Shown here in pieces: positions 49,004 to 59,158 of a stretch of DNA of 64,000 nucleotides; within the stretch, counting starts at the first letter, position 1; each line of letters begins with the position of its first letter. The stretch is taken from positions 1 through 64,000 of the forward strand of contig JABDHD010000004.1 in the NCBI GenBank assembly GCA_013285685.1. Reading direction: 5' to 3'. The stretch is from Bacteroidota bacterium (GTDB taxonomy: Bacteria; Bacteroidota; Bacteroidia; Sphingobacteriales; Sphingobacteriaceae). A program made the position numbers and the translations under genes. The notes under the pieces are model-generated. The model saw nothing but the letters and a program-made list of their open reading frames with translations, did no database searches and was not told the DNA's origin.

Positions 49004-51004
49004 TCACGATTTCTTTAAAACAATTTGTTCCGCCAGCATCTCGTTCATTTTCTTAAAAAATCCAAACAGGTCGGGGTAGTTATCTTTTGAGTATTCGGCC
49101 ACATTAAACATAATAACATACCTTACCACAATTGATCCGTCCTGCTCAGCAACGAACCGTTTGAATGTGAAACTTTTATCGGGCATGGCCATGTTTACAC
49201 TTTTTGGCAAAGCATCGGTTTTGTAACCTGCCGGTATCTTGTAAACCCCGTTGATGGAGTAGACCCTGGGGTAAGCAAAATCAACATCGGTCATCCGGCC
49301 CTCGCTTAAAAACGGGTTGGTCTTAAATGGCGCAAACAGGTTCGGGCTTAAGTAAATGTAATTTTCATCCGTTCCGGCAAGGTCCATATTAAAACCTATA
49401 TTTTGTATAAGCGGTAGTGTATCCACTTCCATATTATCCATTTTTACCGAACTGATCTTTATGTTGTTGTCACCGTCCTTTAAAAAGTCGACGTACTTTT
49501 GCTCACCGTCGGTTTTATATTTATCAAGCGCTGCAATGCGGTTGTAGCTTGTGTTAGCTATCTGTGCCGTACCTTCCAGCTTGCCGCCGGCTTTTATTTC
49601 GGCGTTCACCAATATGCTCTCTCTTACAGGTGTCGATCTCTTTAAATGAATGATGTCAAAAACCTTCCTTTGCTTATCGATATACAAACCTGACGAATTG
49701 AGCAATTCGTCAGGCGTTTCGTTATACATATTGTACTTACCGGTAGCGTCGAGCACATAATTTTTTGTGCTGTCAACCGGGATATACACTACCGCACGGT
49801 TAAATTGATCAACGGAGGTATAAAACGGATCAACTTTGCCATGTTCCCTGGTGCTTACCACCATGGGGTAGGCCTGTAAACCAGCTTGCTTCAGCAGGCG
49901 ATACAAGGCCAGGTTGATCTCGGCTGAGTTGCCCGATTTGGTATCCCAGGCATGCGATGTACCATCATTGGTTTCCCAATCGTCGTTGCCGTTCCATTTC
50001 ATCGTATTTTTAACTTCATCAAACAGGTAAGCAATTTTTTCGTCCTCAGTCTTCAGCACCTTTGTTTTTTCAATAATGGCATCCTCGCCGGCCAGTTTCC
50101 CTTTCAGCTGGCCGCCAAAATCGTCATCATCAGCCAATATCCCGCCCACTTTGGCCCATGAGTCGGAATAATTGTGTGTAAACCCACCAAGCGGCCTCAC
50201 GGATACCAACTGGAAACGGAGCGCTTCAACGTTGTCGTGAAAGGATGACATATAAGGTTCGCTGGGCAGCGAATGAACATTGGCAATCGCTTTAACCTCG
50301 TTTGATACATTATACGGGTAATTTTGCCCGTCATACTGCATATTGCGACCTTCGCTTGAAGTGGCATATTTTACAAAATGGTCGGTAACGTGGGGCATCG
50401 CTCTAAAGTAAAATACCTCGGGCGTTTGCGTGGTTAATTCGCTGTACCTTACCGGTATTTTTTCCTGAAAATACCAGTCCGGAAAATCGGAATAGTCTAC
50501 GGTATTCCATTTGTATTTGTACTCAATAATGCAACCCGGTTTCACATCAGGCATGGTAAAAGTTATCTCGGCCCTGTTTTTGTCGATGTTTTTTGTGTAG
50601 ATCAGCTTTTTGTCCAGTTTGGTGATCACCTGCTTGCCGTCGACCAGGTTAATCGTTTCGGCTTGTATGCCCGTAATATACTCCAGGCGGGGCCCTCCCC
50701 AAAAAGCGAGGTATGGTATCTTGATATCGGCCTGGTCCTTGCCGTTATCATTAAAAATTTTTATCCGAACATGTATCTCCTCCATAATGGATTCCAGGTC
50801 CTCGCCAAAATACAGATCACCTTTTTTAAAAAGCATTTCGGCATTGGCGTCTTTTTCAAAATCACATTGCTTCAATTGCAGGTCGTCGTTGCTTACGGTG
50901 CCGAAAGGCTGTGTGATTGGGCCGCTGTAAGCGGTTTGCGCATGGGCGCGCCAGGCGCATGCAATTATTAATAATGATAATAACAGCGTAAATAATTTCT
51001 TCAT
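49004..51004 (-). CDS. DUF3857/transglutaminase-like pseudoenzyme B
   Basis: A 666-residue secreted protein from the ATG at 51004 (signal peptide ends RAHAQT). CDFEKDANAEMLFKKGDL opens the DUF3857 part. In the core, the Cys position is Ser360 (KSGNSAEINLAL) and the His position is Arg403 (DQFNRAVVYIP); the acidic residue remains (YVLDATGKYN, Asp419). It therefore cannot use the standard cysteine mechanism. Closest to member G in sequence (both with DVKPGCIIEYKYK). C-terminus AEQIVLKKS is close to the block common to B-H. Likely folds as a binding protein. Confidence 0.88.
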   Translation of the reverse strand: MKKLFTLLLSLLIIACAWRAHAQTAYSGPITQPFGTVSNDDLQLKQCDFEKDANAEMLFKKGDLYFGEDLESIMEEIHVRIKIFNDNGKDQADIKIPYLAFWGGPRLEYITGIQAETINLVDGKQVITKLDKKLIYTKNIDKNRAEITFTMPDVKPGCIIEYKYKWNTVDYSDFPDWYFQEKIPVRYSELTTQTPEVFYFRAMPHVTDHFVKYATSSEGRNMQYDGQNYPYNVSNEVKAIANVHSLPSEPYMSSFHDNVEALRFQLVSVRPLGGFTHNYSDSWAKVGGILADDDDFGGQLKGKLAGEDAIIEKTKVLKTEDEKIAYLFDEVKNTMKWNGNDDWETNDGTSHAWDTKSGNSAEINLALYRLLKQAGLQAYPMVVSTREHGKVDPFYTSVDQFNRAVVYIPVDSTKNYVLDATGKYNMYNETPDELLNSSGLYIDKQRKVFDIIHLKRSTPVRESILVNAEIKAGGKLEGTAQIANTSYNRIAALDKYKTDGEQKYVDFLKDGDNNIKISSVKMDNMEVDTLPLIQNIGFNMDLAGTDENYIYLSPNLFAPFKTNPFLSEGRMTDVDFAYPRVYSINGVYKIPAGYKTDALPKSVNMAMPDKSFTFKRFVAEQDGSIVVRYVIMFNVAEYSKDNYPDLFGFFKKMNEMLAEQIVLKKS

Positions 51005-51058
51005 AATGCGGGGTTTAATCAATTAAAAATATAGCAGTTTAATAATTAAGGGGCATTT

Positions 51059-52957
51059 TTATCCTTTTTTCAGGATCACCTGTTCATTCAGCAATTCATA
51101 CATTTTTTTATAAAAACCTCTCAAATCCTGGTAATCCTCGGCAAAGTGAACCGTTTTTCTATGGTCGATCAAATATCTCACCGTAATGGTGCCGTCGCCC
51201 TCCGCGATGGTACGCTTAAAAAGAATACTTTGATCGGGCATTACAATCGTTATGTTTTTTGGAAGTGCCTCTACTTTAAAACCCGTTGGAATTTTATAAA
51301 TACCACTGATGGAATGGTCATTGCGATATCCAAAATCTATATCCGAATACCGGTTTTCGCTCGTAAACGGGTTAACGCCCGTAAACGAAAACAAGTTAGG
51401 CGTAACGTAAATATAATTTTCATCAGAGCCCGCCAGGCTGATGTTGAAACCGATCTTTTGCGTTAATGGCAGGGTGTCAACATCCATATTCTCCATTTTG
51501 AATGAGGTGATCTTTATATTGTTATCGCCATTACGCAATGAATCGATATACTTACTGTCTCCGTCCGTAATGTATTCGCGGGCGGCCTTTATCTTGTTAT
51601 AAAAATCGCTGGTCACTTCAGCGTTACCATTTAACTTCCCATCGGCAGTGACCTCGGCATTTACAAAAACAGATTGCATTACCGGCTCGGCGTCTTCTAT
51701 CGGGATGAGTTTGGTTGTTTCGCTTTTGGGGTCGACGCTGAGGCCAAAGGTGTCCAAATCATCAAAAGGAATAGTATTGTACAGGTTGTACTTGCTGGCT
51801 GCATCCAAAATATAAAACTTATTACTGTCAACCGGTATATAAACCACCGCGTTGTTAAACCCCAAAAAATTGGGAAATGCCGGGCTCATTTTGCCGTTGC
51901 TCCTGGTGCTCACCACCATCGGGAAAGCCTTTATGCCCGCCCGCTTTAGCAAGTTATACAGCACGAGGTTTATTTCGGCCGAGTTGCCGCTTTTTTTGTT
52001 CCAGGCCTTAGTGATGGCATCGTAGGCAAAAAAGCTGGTCATTCCATCCCACTTCATCGAATTCCTTACCGTATCAAACAAAAAAGCTATTCTTTCATCG
52101 TCAGACGACAGACCTTTTGCGTGCTTAATAATCGCGCCTTCGCCCGCCAATAATTGATCAAACTCGCTCCCGAAATGCCCATAGTTCACTAAAGCCCTGC
52201 CGATCAAATTCCAGGTATGGCCCATTAAAAAATCAGGGTAAATTTCAATGCGTTCCAGGTTGTCCTTTGCCGAGGTCATAAAAGGCTCGTCGGGCAGGGA
52301 GTGAACATTTACCATTACCCGTATTTGCTTATCATCATCCGATTGGTGACTGTCAACGGCGTAGGATTGCCGCACATGCGGCACCGTTCTGACGTTGCCG
52401 CGGGCCAGGTAGTCGCTCTCCAGTTCGCTGTAGCGTGTAGGTATATTGTCCTGGAAAAACCAGGCGTACGGAAGCTGCGTACTGACATATTTAACCTCAA
52501 AAACCGACCCGGGTTTTACATCCGGTACTGCGAATGCTATTTCTTTGGTTTGCCGGTCAACTTTAGTAAAAAATAGCGTCTTTTTATCAAAGGGTGTAGT
52601 TACGATCTTTCCGTTTTCCAGGTTAAATGTTTCCACCTGCAGGTCGCTCATCGGGTTTCCCGTGCCATCGTCCTGCACCCGTATCCTAAATTCTCCTCTG
52701 TGCGTTCCGCGGTCTGTAAAAACCTTAATGCGGATATGCCGTTCCAGCATCAGCCTTGGAAATGCCTTGATCACTCCTTTATCAAAAAGCACCTCGGCAT
52801 TTGCATTCTTTTCAAAATCGCAGTCTTTCATGGTCATTTCGTTCATGCCAATCTTTCCGTACGGTTCTTCGCCGGGTGTTGGTGTCGTTGGCTGCGTTTG
52901 TGCGGTGGCTGAAAACGCAATAGCGCATAGCAGCAGTGAGGTAAATAGTTTAATCAT
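51059..52957 (-). CDS. DUF3857/transglutaminase-like pseudoenzyme C
   Basis: A 632-residue secreted protein (signal peptide ends FSATAQT, then a Pro/Thr-rich QPTTPTPG linker). Core: KSGNSAEINLVLYNLLKRAG with Ser for Cys, LGFNNAVVYIP with Asn for His, and FYILDAASKYN with the Asp kept. ENMDVDTLPLTQKIGFN in the C-terminal third is shared with B and G. Ends LLNEQVILKKG. Its 5' leader (ATGATCAGGTTTAATCC just at the start) is very like that of G, suggesting copied segments. Confidence 0.88.
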   Translation of the reverse strand: MIKLFTSLLLCAIAFSATAQTQPTTPTPGEEPYGKIGMNEMTMKDCDFEKNANAEVLFDKGVIKAFPRLMLERHIRIKVFTDRGTHRGEFRIRVQDDGTGNPMSDLQVETFNLENGKIVTTPFDKKTLFFTKVDRQTKEIAFAVPDVKPGSVFEVKYVSTQLPYAWFFQDNIPTRYSELESDYLARGNVRTVPHVRQSYAVDSHQSDDDKQIRVMVNVHSLPDEPFMTSAKDNLERIEIYPDFLMGHTWNLIGRALVNYGHFGSEFDQLLAGEGAIIKHAKGLSSDDERIAFLFDTVRNSMKWDGMTSFFAYDAITKAWNKKSGNSAEINLVLYNLLKRAGIKAFPMVVSTRSNGKMSPAFPNFLGFNNAVVYIPVDSNKFYILDAASKYNLYNTIPFDDLDTFGLSVDPKSETTKLIPIEDAEPVMQSVFVNAEVTADGKLNGNAEVTSDFYNKIKAAREYITDGDSKYIDSLRNGDNNIKITSFKMENMDVDTLPLTQKIGFNISLAGSDENYIYVTPNLFSFTGVNPFTSENRYSDIDFGYRNDHSISGIYKIPTGFKVEALPKNITIVMPDQSILFKRTIAEGDGTITVRYLIDHRKTVHFAEDYQDLRGFYKKMYELLNEQVILKKG

Positions 52958-53041
52958 GATCAGGTTTAATCCATGTGATAATAATAAGGAAAAATTTTTA
53001 ATTAAATGGACAAAAAAATGTGTGCTTTTTGGCCAGTATCG

Positions 53042-55225
53042 TCAAATCTTTTTCAAAACGATCTGCTCATTCAGCAGATCGGTCATTCTTTTAAAATAAT
53101 CATATACATCCGCATATTCCGATCGCGCAAAAAGTGATTTTTTATAGTTGATAACGTAATACACAATAACGTACCCTTCCTGTTCCAAAACCACCCGTTT
53201 AAAAATGATGCTTTTATCAGGCATGGTGACGGTTTGCGTTTTGGGCAGTACATCAACTTTATATCCATCCGGGATCCTATACTTGCCATTGATGGAAAAC
53301 AGGAAATTGCAGCCAAAATCAATATCCGAAAATCGCCGTTCGCTTACAAACGGGTTGTTGTGAAGTCCGGTAAACAAATTAGGATTAAAATAAATGTATT
53401 TATCGTCTGTTCCCGGGAGGTTGAGTTTAAAATCAATGGTTTGTATTAATGGCAGCGAATCGACTTCGGCATTCTCCAGTTTGATCGATCGGACCGTTAA
53501 ATTGTTATCGTGGTCGGTCAACAGCTCCTTATATTTTTGTTCATCCAACAAGTTGTACAAGGTAAGTGCATTTGTTTTGTTGTAGCTAAAGCTGGTGATG
53601 GCGGCCGTTCCTTCCATCGTTCCGTCTGGTTTTATACCGGCATTTATCGTCACTTCCTGCTTTACCGGCGCATCGTTTTTTAGAAACACCAGTTGGTATA
53701 CATTATTTTCTTTATCCATCCATAAACCTAAAGAGTTAAGCAAATCATATGGCACCTCGTTAAAGTTGTTATACTTGCCTGACGCATCTAACACATAAAA
53801 TCGCGACGAATCTGCAAGCACATAAACAACCAGCTTGTCGGGCTGAAAGCGGTTGACAAAATTGCTTAACATTTTTCCATTGTCCCTGGTACTAACCAGC
53901 ATGGGATCAGCTGCGACGCCGGCATCATTTAATAAGCCGCAAAGCGCCATATTTATTTCGCCCCAATTTCCTGCTTTATCTTCCCAGGCTTTCCTGATAC
54001 CGTCCTTCGATGCCCAGCTCCTGTCGCCGTTCCATTTCATCCGGGTTTTTACCTGGTTAAAAAGGTAGGCTATTTTTGCATCCTGGCCATTCAGCTTACG
54101 TGCCCATTTCACCAGGCCTTCTTTGTCGCTTACGCGCTGGTCAAAGGTCTTTTTCAATTCCTTGTCATTTGCCAGCTGCCTCCCTACAGTTGCCCAACTA
54201 CGCGCAACGTCGATAAATTGGCCGTCTGGCGTTGTAGCCGAAGTTAAGGCCAATTCAATACTTTGTATACCATCATCGGGCGAGCGCTTAAAAGGTTCCG
54301 CCCGTAACGATGGTACATCACGCATTGCCCATATGTGTCCATACCCGTTAAAAATAGCCGAATCGGTGGCCAGCGGCATTGTAGTCCGGTCAAGCGACAT
54401 GAAATTAACGTTGCGGTATAATTGAATGATATACTGGCTGTAACGCGTAGGAATATCTGATTGAAAAGACCACTTGGGCAAGGCCCGCGGGGCAGCCCTG
54501 TGCCATATATACCGTATCTCTATCACCGAACCCGGCTTTACATTGGGCATGGTAAACGCCACTGCGCCTTTGTATTTGCTCGTATCCTGGCGATAGATGA
54601 GTTTTGCATCAAGCGGGGTGTATTCAATTTTTCCATTGTTGAAGTTTAGCGTTTGTCCTGCTATACCGTCTATCTGTTCCGCGCCAAACTGGTTGGTATA
54701 ATCTATCCGGATGTTTGCCGCAGCCTTTCCCTTCTCATTAAATATTTTGATCCTTTTGTGTCGCTCCACCCTTACCCCGGTCGGCTCACTTGCCATCTGT
54801 CCAACGTCATAAACCACCATGGCATTGGCTTCCGGTTCAAAGCTGCATGAAGTTTGGGCCAAATCCAGGCTGTCCAATTTTTTATGGGGCACTGATAAGC
54901 CATTGTCTTTAAAATTCACCATCAAGTTGGTATCCACCTTCAAATTTGTCGCCAATTGGCTTTCCAATGCCAGCTTATCTGCGGCCGAGATGGTACCTGT
55001 AGCTACTTTTATCAGGATGTCGGTGCTAATGGTGTCTGTTTTCTTGAGCCGGAGCATCACCCTTGCAGCTTTAATTAACTCGCTGTCGCTTTTAGAAAGT
55101 GTGCGATGTGCCAACCGCTTCAGCATAGCGGCACTTAAGGTATCAATACGGGCCGTATATACCTGGGCCCGGGCAATACCGCAAAATGTAAAAATCAGCA
55201 AAAGCAGAATTACAGTCTTTCTCAT
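53042..55225 (-). CDS. DUF3857/transglutaminase-like pseudoenzyme D, N-terminally extended
   Basis: A 727-residue secreted protein (signal peptide ends GIARAQ). It has an extra segment of about 100 residues (20-125; helical, with TLSKSDSELIKAARVMLRLK) before the DUF3857 part that begins TSCSFEPEANAMVVYDVG. The core is the most altered: AGNWGEINMALC has Trp where Cys belongs, and RFQPDKLVVYV has Asp/Lys where His belongs; FYVLDASGKYN keeps the Asp. Ends LLNEQIVLKKI. The extension may be a separate interaction domain; function unknown. Confidence 0.87.
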   Translation of the reverse strand: MRKTVILLLLIFTFCGIARAQVYTARIDTLSAAMLKRLAHRTLSKSDSELIKAARVMLRLKKTDTISTDILIKVATGTISAADKLALESQLATNLKVDTNLMVNFKDNGLSVPHKKLDSLDLAQTSCSFEPEANAMVVYDVGQMASEPTGVRVERHKRIKIFNEKGKAAANIRIDYTNQFGAEQIDGIAGQTLNFNNGKIEYTPLDAKLIYRQDTSKYKGAVAFTMPNVKPGSVIEIRYIWHRAAPRALPKWSFQSDIPTRYSQYIIQLYRNVNFMSLDRTTMPLATDSAIFNGYGHIWAMRDVPSLRAEPFKRSPDDGIQSIELALTSATTPDGQFIDVARSWATVGRQLANDKELKKTFDQRVSDKEGLVKWARKLNGQDAKIAYLFNQVKTRMKWNGDRSWASKDGIRKAWEDKAGNWGEINMALCGLLNDAGVAADPMLVSTRDNGKMLSNFVNRFQPDKLVVYVLADSSRFYVLDASGKYNNFNEVPYDLLNSLGLWMDKENNVYQLVFLKNDAPVKQEVTINAGIKPDGTMEGTAAITSFSYNKTNALTLYNLLDEQKYKELLTDHDNNLTVRSIKLENAEVDSLPLIQTIDFKLNLPGTDDKYIYFNPNLFTGLHNNPFVSERRFSDIDFGCNFLFSINGKYRIPDGYKVDVLPKTQTVTMPDKSIIFKRVVLEQEGYVIVYYVINYKKSLFARSEYADVYDYFKRMTDLLNEQIVLKKI

Positions 55226-55286
55226 TTTGGTTTAGTTTATCGTTCCCGTTATTATTTCGCCCTGCCCTGAACCGTTGCGGCCTGTC

Positions 55287-57185
55287 TTACAATTTTTTTA
55301 AAACAACCTGCTCATTCAACATTTCGTACATCTTTTTATAAAAGTCATGAAGCTCAGTATAATTTTCTTTAAAATAAATGGATTGGTGATAATCAATAAC
55401 ATATCTTACCATAATTTGGCCGTCCTGCTCACCAACCAGGCGTTTAAACGTAATACTCTTGTCGGACATTGACATACTCGCACTATTCGGCAGTGCATCT
55501 ACTTTGTAGCCTGCCGGCATTTTGTAAATGTCGCTTATTGAATAGCTGTCCTGGTATTTAAAATCGATATCGGTAAAACGGGTTTCACTCAAAAATGGAT
55601 TACCGCCCAACCCTGTAAACCAATTGGTATTTAAATATATGTAACCTTGATCCGACCCGCCCAGTAATATGTTGAAATCGAAGCTTTGTGTTAGGGGCAG
55701 CGTATCTGCTTCCATGTTTTCAAATTTGAGCCCGGTGATATTCAAGTTATTGTTGCCATCTTTCAAATAATCCGTAAATTTTTGCTCGCCTTCGGTTTTA
55801 TATTTTTCAGCAGCCTTTAAACGATTGTAACTATAACTGTATATCGTGGCTGTGCCCGCCATTTTTCCGTCCGGTTTTATTTCGGCGTTTACCAGCACCG
55901 TTTTACGTACAGGCGAAAGTTTTTGCAAAAAAAGAAGGCCGTATTTGTTATTTTGCTTGTCCACCCAAAACCCGAAATTATTTAACAAGTCGCCTGGTGT
56001 TTCGTTAAATACATTGTATTTATTGCTAGCATCCAAAACATAATATTTTGTGCTGTCAACAGGTATATAAGTTACTGTCCGGTTGAACTGAAACATCGAG
56101 GAATAAGCGGGATTTACCCGCCCATTTTGGCGAGTACTTACCATCATCGGAAGCGCATTTACGCCCGATTTTTGAAGCAAGTGACATAAAATAAGATTTA
56201 TTTCGGTCGAATTGCCGCTCCTGGTATCCCAGGCATCCTGCGTGCCATCATTCGTATACCACTGGTCCAGGTCATTCCACTTCATTTGATTTTTCACCTC
56301 ATCAAAAACGTAGGCGATCTTGTCAGGAATTAAAGCCAAACTTTTTGCCTTATTGATGATCAAATCTTCGCCCTTAAGCTTTTTATCAAATTGACCGCCA
56401 AAATAATTGTCCCGGCAAACCTCATCCCCCAATTTCTCCCAGGTGTCCGAAAACTTTTCATTTATATGACCGGGAATGTTAACATTTGTAAATTCATACA
56501 ATATTCGCTGCGCATTATCTTTGCCCGAATTCATAAATGGCTCGTCCGGAAGCGATGGAATATTAGCCATGGACTTAACGTCGTCTGTATTTTCAACATA
56601 AGGTAAGCTCACCATCGCCAGGCTTTTATAATGCACTTCGCCTGGCAAGGTTTTGCTCAGTTCGCTATACCTGGTAGGAATATTATTTTGAAAATACCAG
56701 TTTGGGAATGCGAAAAATGTTCGTGAGTATAGCAAATATTTATATTCGACGATGGAACCCGGTTTCACATCAGGAAAGGCAAATGATAATTCAGTTCTTG
56801 CTCTGTCTACATATTGGGTAAACATTTGCTTCCTTTCAACCTTGGTTATAACTATTTTGTCATTGTTTGTATTTATCGTTTCGGCTTGCACACCGTCAAG
56901 GTATTGAAAATCGCCGCCACCGAAATATTGTATTTTAACATTTGCCTGTTCTTTCGCTTTTTCATTAAATATCTTTACCCGGATATGACGCTCAAAAACC
57001 AACGCGTCGGATGATAAATAAACCGAACCTTTATCGAATAATATTTCGGCATTGGCATTTTTTTCAAAATCACATGAAGTCATTTTAAGATCGGCCGTAT
57101 CAATAACGCCGTACGGCTGCACCTGCGAATATGCCCGTACAAGCAAAACGGTTAGCAGGATCAGCAGGTAAAGGCGCCTTTTCAA
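55287..57185 (-). CDS. DUF3857/transglutaminase-like pseudoenzyme E (TTG start)
   Basis: A 632-residue secreted protein. The start codon is TTG at 57185: an in-frame TAA lies four codons upstream and the signal peptide MKRRLYLLILLTVLLV begins there. Core: RSGNSTEINLILCHLLQKSG (Ser for Cys), QFNRTVTYIP (Arg for His), YYVLDASNKYN (Asp kept). ADTLPLTQSFDFN places it between the B/C/G and F/H groups. The start region is nearly identical to that of F, including the TTG. Ends MLNEQVVLKKL. Confidence 0.88.
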   Translation of the reverse strand: MKRRLYLLILLTVLLVRAYSQVQPYGVIDTADLKMTSCDFEKNANAEILFDKGSVYLSSDALVFERHIRVKIFNEKAKEQANVKIQYFGGGDFQYLDGVQAETINTNNDKIVITKVERKQMFTQYVDRARTELSFAFPDVKPGSIVEYKYLLYSRTFFAFPNWYFQNNIPTRYSELSKTLPGEVHYKSLAMVSLPYVENTDDVKSMANIPSLPDEPFMNSGKDNAQRILYEFTNVNIPGHINEKFSDTWEKLGDEVCRDNYFGGQFDKKLKGEDLIINKAKSLALIPDKIAYVFDEVKNQMKWNDLDQWYTNDGTQDAWDTRSGNSTEINLILCHLLQKSGVNALPMMVSTRQNGRVNPAYSSMFQFNRTVTYIPVDSTKYYVLDASNKYNVFNETPGDLLNNFGFWVDKQNNKYGLLFLQKLSPVRKTVLVNAEIKPDGKMAGTATIYSYSYNRLKAAEKYKTEGEQKFTDYLKDGNNNLNITGLKFENMEADTLPLTQSFDFNILLGGSDQGYIYLNTNWFTGLGGNPFLSETRFTDIDFKYQDSYSISDIYKMPAGYKVDALPNSASMSMSDKSITFKRLVGEQDGQIMVRYVIDYHQSIYFKENYTELHDFYKKMYEMLNEQVVLKKL

Positions 57186-57244
57186 TGGTTTAAATTAATC
57201 ATACTAAAATAATCAAATAATCCGTACTTGTTTTATGGTTAGCG

Positions 57245-59134
57245 TCACGATTTTTTCAATACGATCTGCTCATCCAGCATTTCGTACATTTTTTTATAAA
57301 AATCACGTATTGCCGCATACTCATTACCTGTATACAGGGTCCTGTTAAAATCGATCACAAATCTTACGTTTATAAAATTATCCTGGGCGCTCAGCATTCG
57401 CTTAAACACTATTCCCTGGTCGGGCAGCTGCATGGTTAATGACTTTGGCAGGGAAGAGACAGAATAGCCCGCCGGAATTTTATAATGCCCGATGATGGTA
57501 TAGGCATTGCGGCAGCCAAAATCAATATTGGCCACCCGGCTTTCACTTGTAAACGGGTTGGTACCAAAACTGGTAAAAACCGTCGGCTTAATATAAAGAT
57601 AGTCATTGTCGGGGTCGGGCCCTTTATATTTAAACGCAAAAGTCTGGATCAGCGGCAGTGTATCGTTTTCGGCATTATCTAATTTTAAGGACGAAAAGCT
57701 CAATTTCTTTTCCGCATCGCAAAATTGCTGCTTGTATTGCTCTTCGCCCAATGCCGCGTAGCTTTCCAGGTATTTTTCGCGGCTGCTTGCCGAGCTGCTT
57801 AGCTGCGCTGTTCCCGTGACCTCTCCCGCTGTATTTATTTCGCCGTCAACCAGGGTAATTTCTTTAGCGGCCCCTACTTTTATCGCCAGGGTATCAAGCA
57901 TCTTCGTTTCAGGGTCGATGAGTAAGGCGGTGAGGCCCATTAGGTCAAGCGGTACGTCGCGGTACGTATTATACGGCCTGGATGCATCCAAAACATAATA
58001 ATTGGCGGTGTCAAACGGGCAATAAACGGCTGTCCGGTTAAAATAACCGGCGCTGGCATACCGCGGATTAAACTTTCCGTTATCCCGACTGCATAGCAGG
58101 ATTAACGAGGCCCTGATCTTTGCGGCCTTCAGCAGGTGGTATAAGATCAGGTTTATTTCGGCGGAGTTGCCGGTCTTTTTGTCCCAAGCCTTTTTAATGC
58201 CGTCAATCGTGTACCATTCATCCTGTTTATCCCATTTCACCGATCTTTTTACCGTGTTGAATATCCATGCGATCTTCTCGTCCCGGTTTGGCAGATCATT
58301 GGCCTTGCGTGTTATCTCCTTCTCGTTCGGCAGTGTTTCGTCCAGCTGCCGCCCAAAGTCAAAATCATTCAACATGTCAAAACCCAATTGGTGCCAGTTA
58401 TTATAACCCCGCCTTATGATAAGGCCCTGGATGTAACTATTCGGATAGTCCATGTAAGGTTCGTTTGTAAATGACTTTACATTTGATAGCGCCCAGATAT
58501 GCTGTATATCGTTTGATCCTGATGCTTTGATAACCGTGTCCCTGGCCATTGGCTGATTCAAATACTTTAAAACATCAAACGAATGCTCGCGGTTGAAGCT
58601 GCCGTCAAACTGGCTGTAACGGGTGGGCAAACGGTCTTGAAATAACCAGTCGGGATAATTAAAGCGCTCCGGCGTCGACCACGTGTATGCAAATTCGACT
58701 ACCGAGCCTGCATGCACATTGGGGAACGTAAAAACAATGGTTTCAACAAATTTATTGGTTTGCTCGGCAAATATCTGGCTGGTATCAACTTTTGTATACG
58801 TAATGGCGTTATGATCTAAATTGATCGTCTCGGCTTTTATATCGGTGATCCGTTCCCCCAGCCTGCCGGGAAGAAAAGCGATACGGACATTGGCCTCGTC
58901 CTTTCCCTTTTCACTGAATATCTTGATCCGTTTATGCCGCCGCATAAATATGGTTTCGCCGTCGTAAGTAACATAGGCATCGTCAAAAAGCACCTCGGCA
59001 TGGGCATCTTTTTCAAAATCGCAAAAAGGCATTTTAAGGTCAGCCGTATCAATGGCCCCAAAAAATGCGGTTTGCGCATTTGAACGGGAAATTGAAACAG
59101 CGATTAACAGCAGCAGGTAAAGGCGCCTTTTCAA
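57245..59134 (-). CDS. DUF3857/transglutaminase-like pseudoenzyme F (TTG start)
   Basis: A 629-residue secreted protein starting at a TTG (59134) with MKRRLYLLLLIAV, as in E. N-terminus GAIDTADLKMPFCDFEKDAH. Core: KTGNSAEINLILYHLLKAAK (Ser for Cys), GYFNRTAVYCP (Arg for His), YYVLDASRPYN (Asp kept). LPLIQTFAFKYKGPDPDNDY in the C-terminal third groups it with H. Ends MLDEQIVLKKS. The leader and first codons were probably copied to or from E by gene conversion. Confidence 0.88.
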   Translation of the reverse strand: MKRRLYLLLLIAVSISRSNAQTAFFGAIDTADLKMPFCDFEKDAHAEVLFDDAYVTYDGETIFMRRHKRIKIFSEKGKDEANVRIAFLPGRLGERITDIKAETINLDHNAITYTKVDTSQIFAEQTNKFVETIVFTFPNVHAGSVVEFAYTWSTPERFNYPDWLFQDRLPTRYSQFDGSFNREHSFDVLKYLNQPMARDTVIKASGSNDIQHIWALSNVKSFTNEPYMDYPNSYIQGLIIRRGYNNWHQLGFDMLNDFDFGRQLDETLPNEKEITRKANDLPNRDEKIAWIFNTVKRSVKWDKQDEWYTIDGIKKAWDKKTGNSAEINLILYHLLKAAKIRASLILLCSRDNGKFNPRYASAGYFNRTAVYCPFDTANYYVLDASRPYNTYRDVPLDLMGLTALLIDPETKMLDTLAIKVGAAKEITLVDGEINTAGEVTGTAQLSSSASSREKYLESYAALGEEQYKQQFCDAEKKLSFSSLKLDNAENDTLPLIQTFAFKYKGPDPDNDYLYIKPTVFTSFGTNPFTSESRVANIDFGCRNAYTIIGHYKIPAGYSVSSLPKSLTMQLPDQGIVFKRMLSAQDNFINVRFVIDFNRTLYTGNEYAAIRDFYKKMYEMLDEQIVLKKS

Positions 59135-59158
59135 TGGTTTAAATTTCTTTTTTATGTG

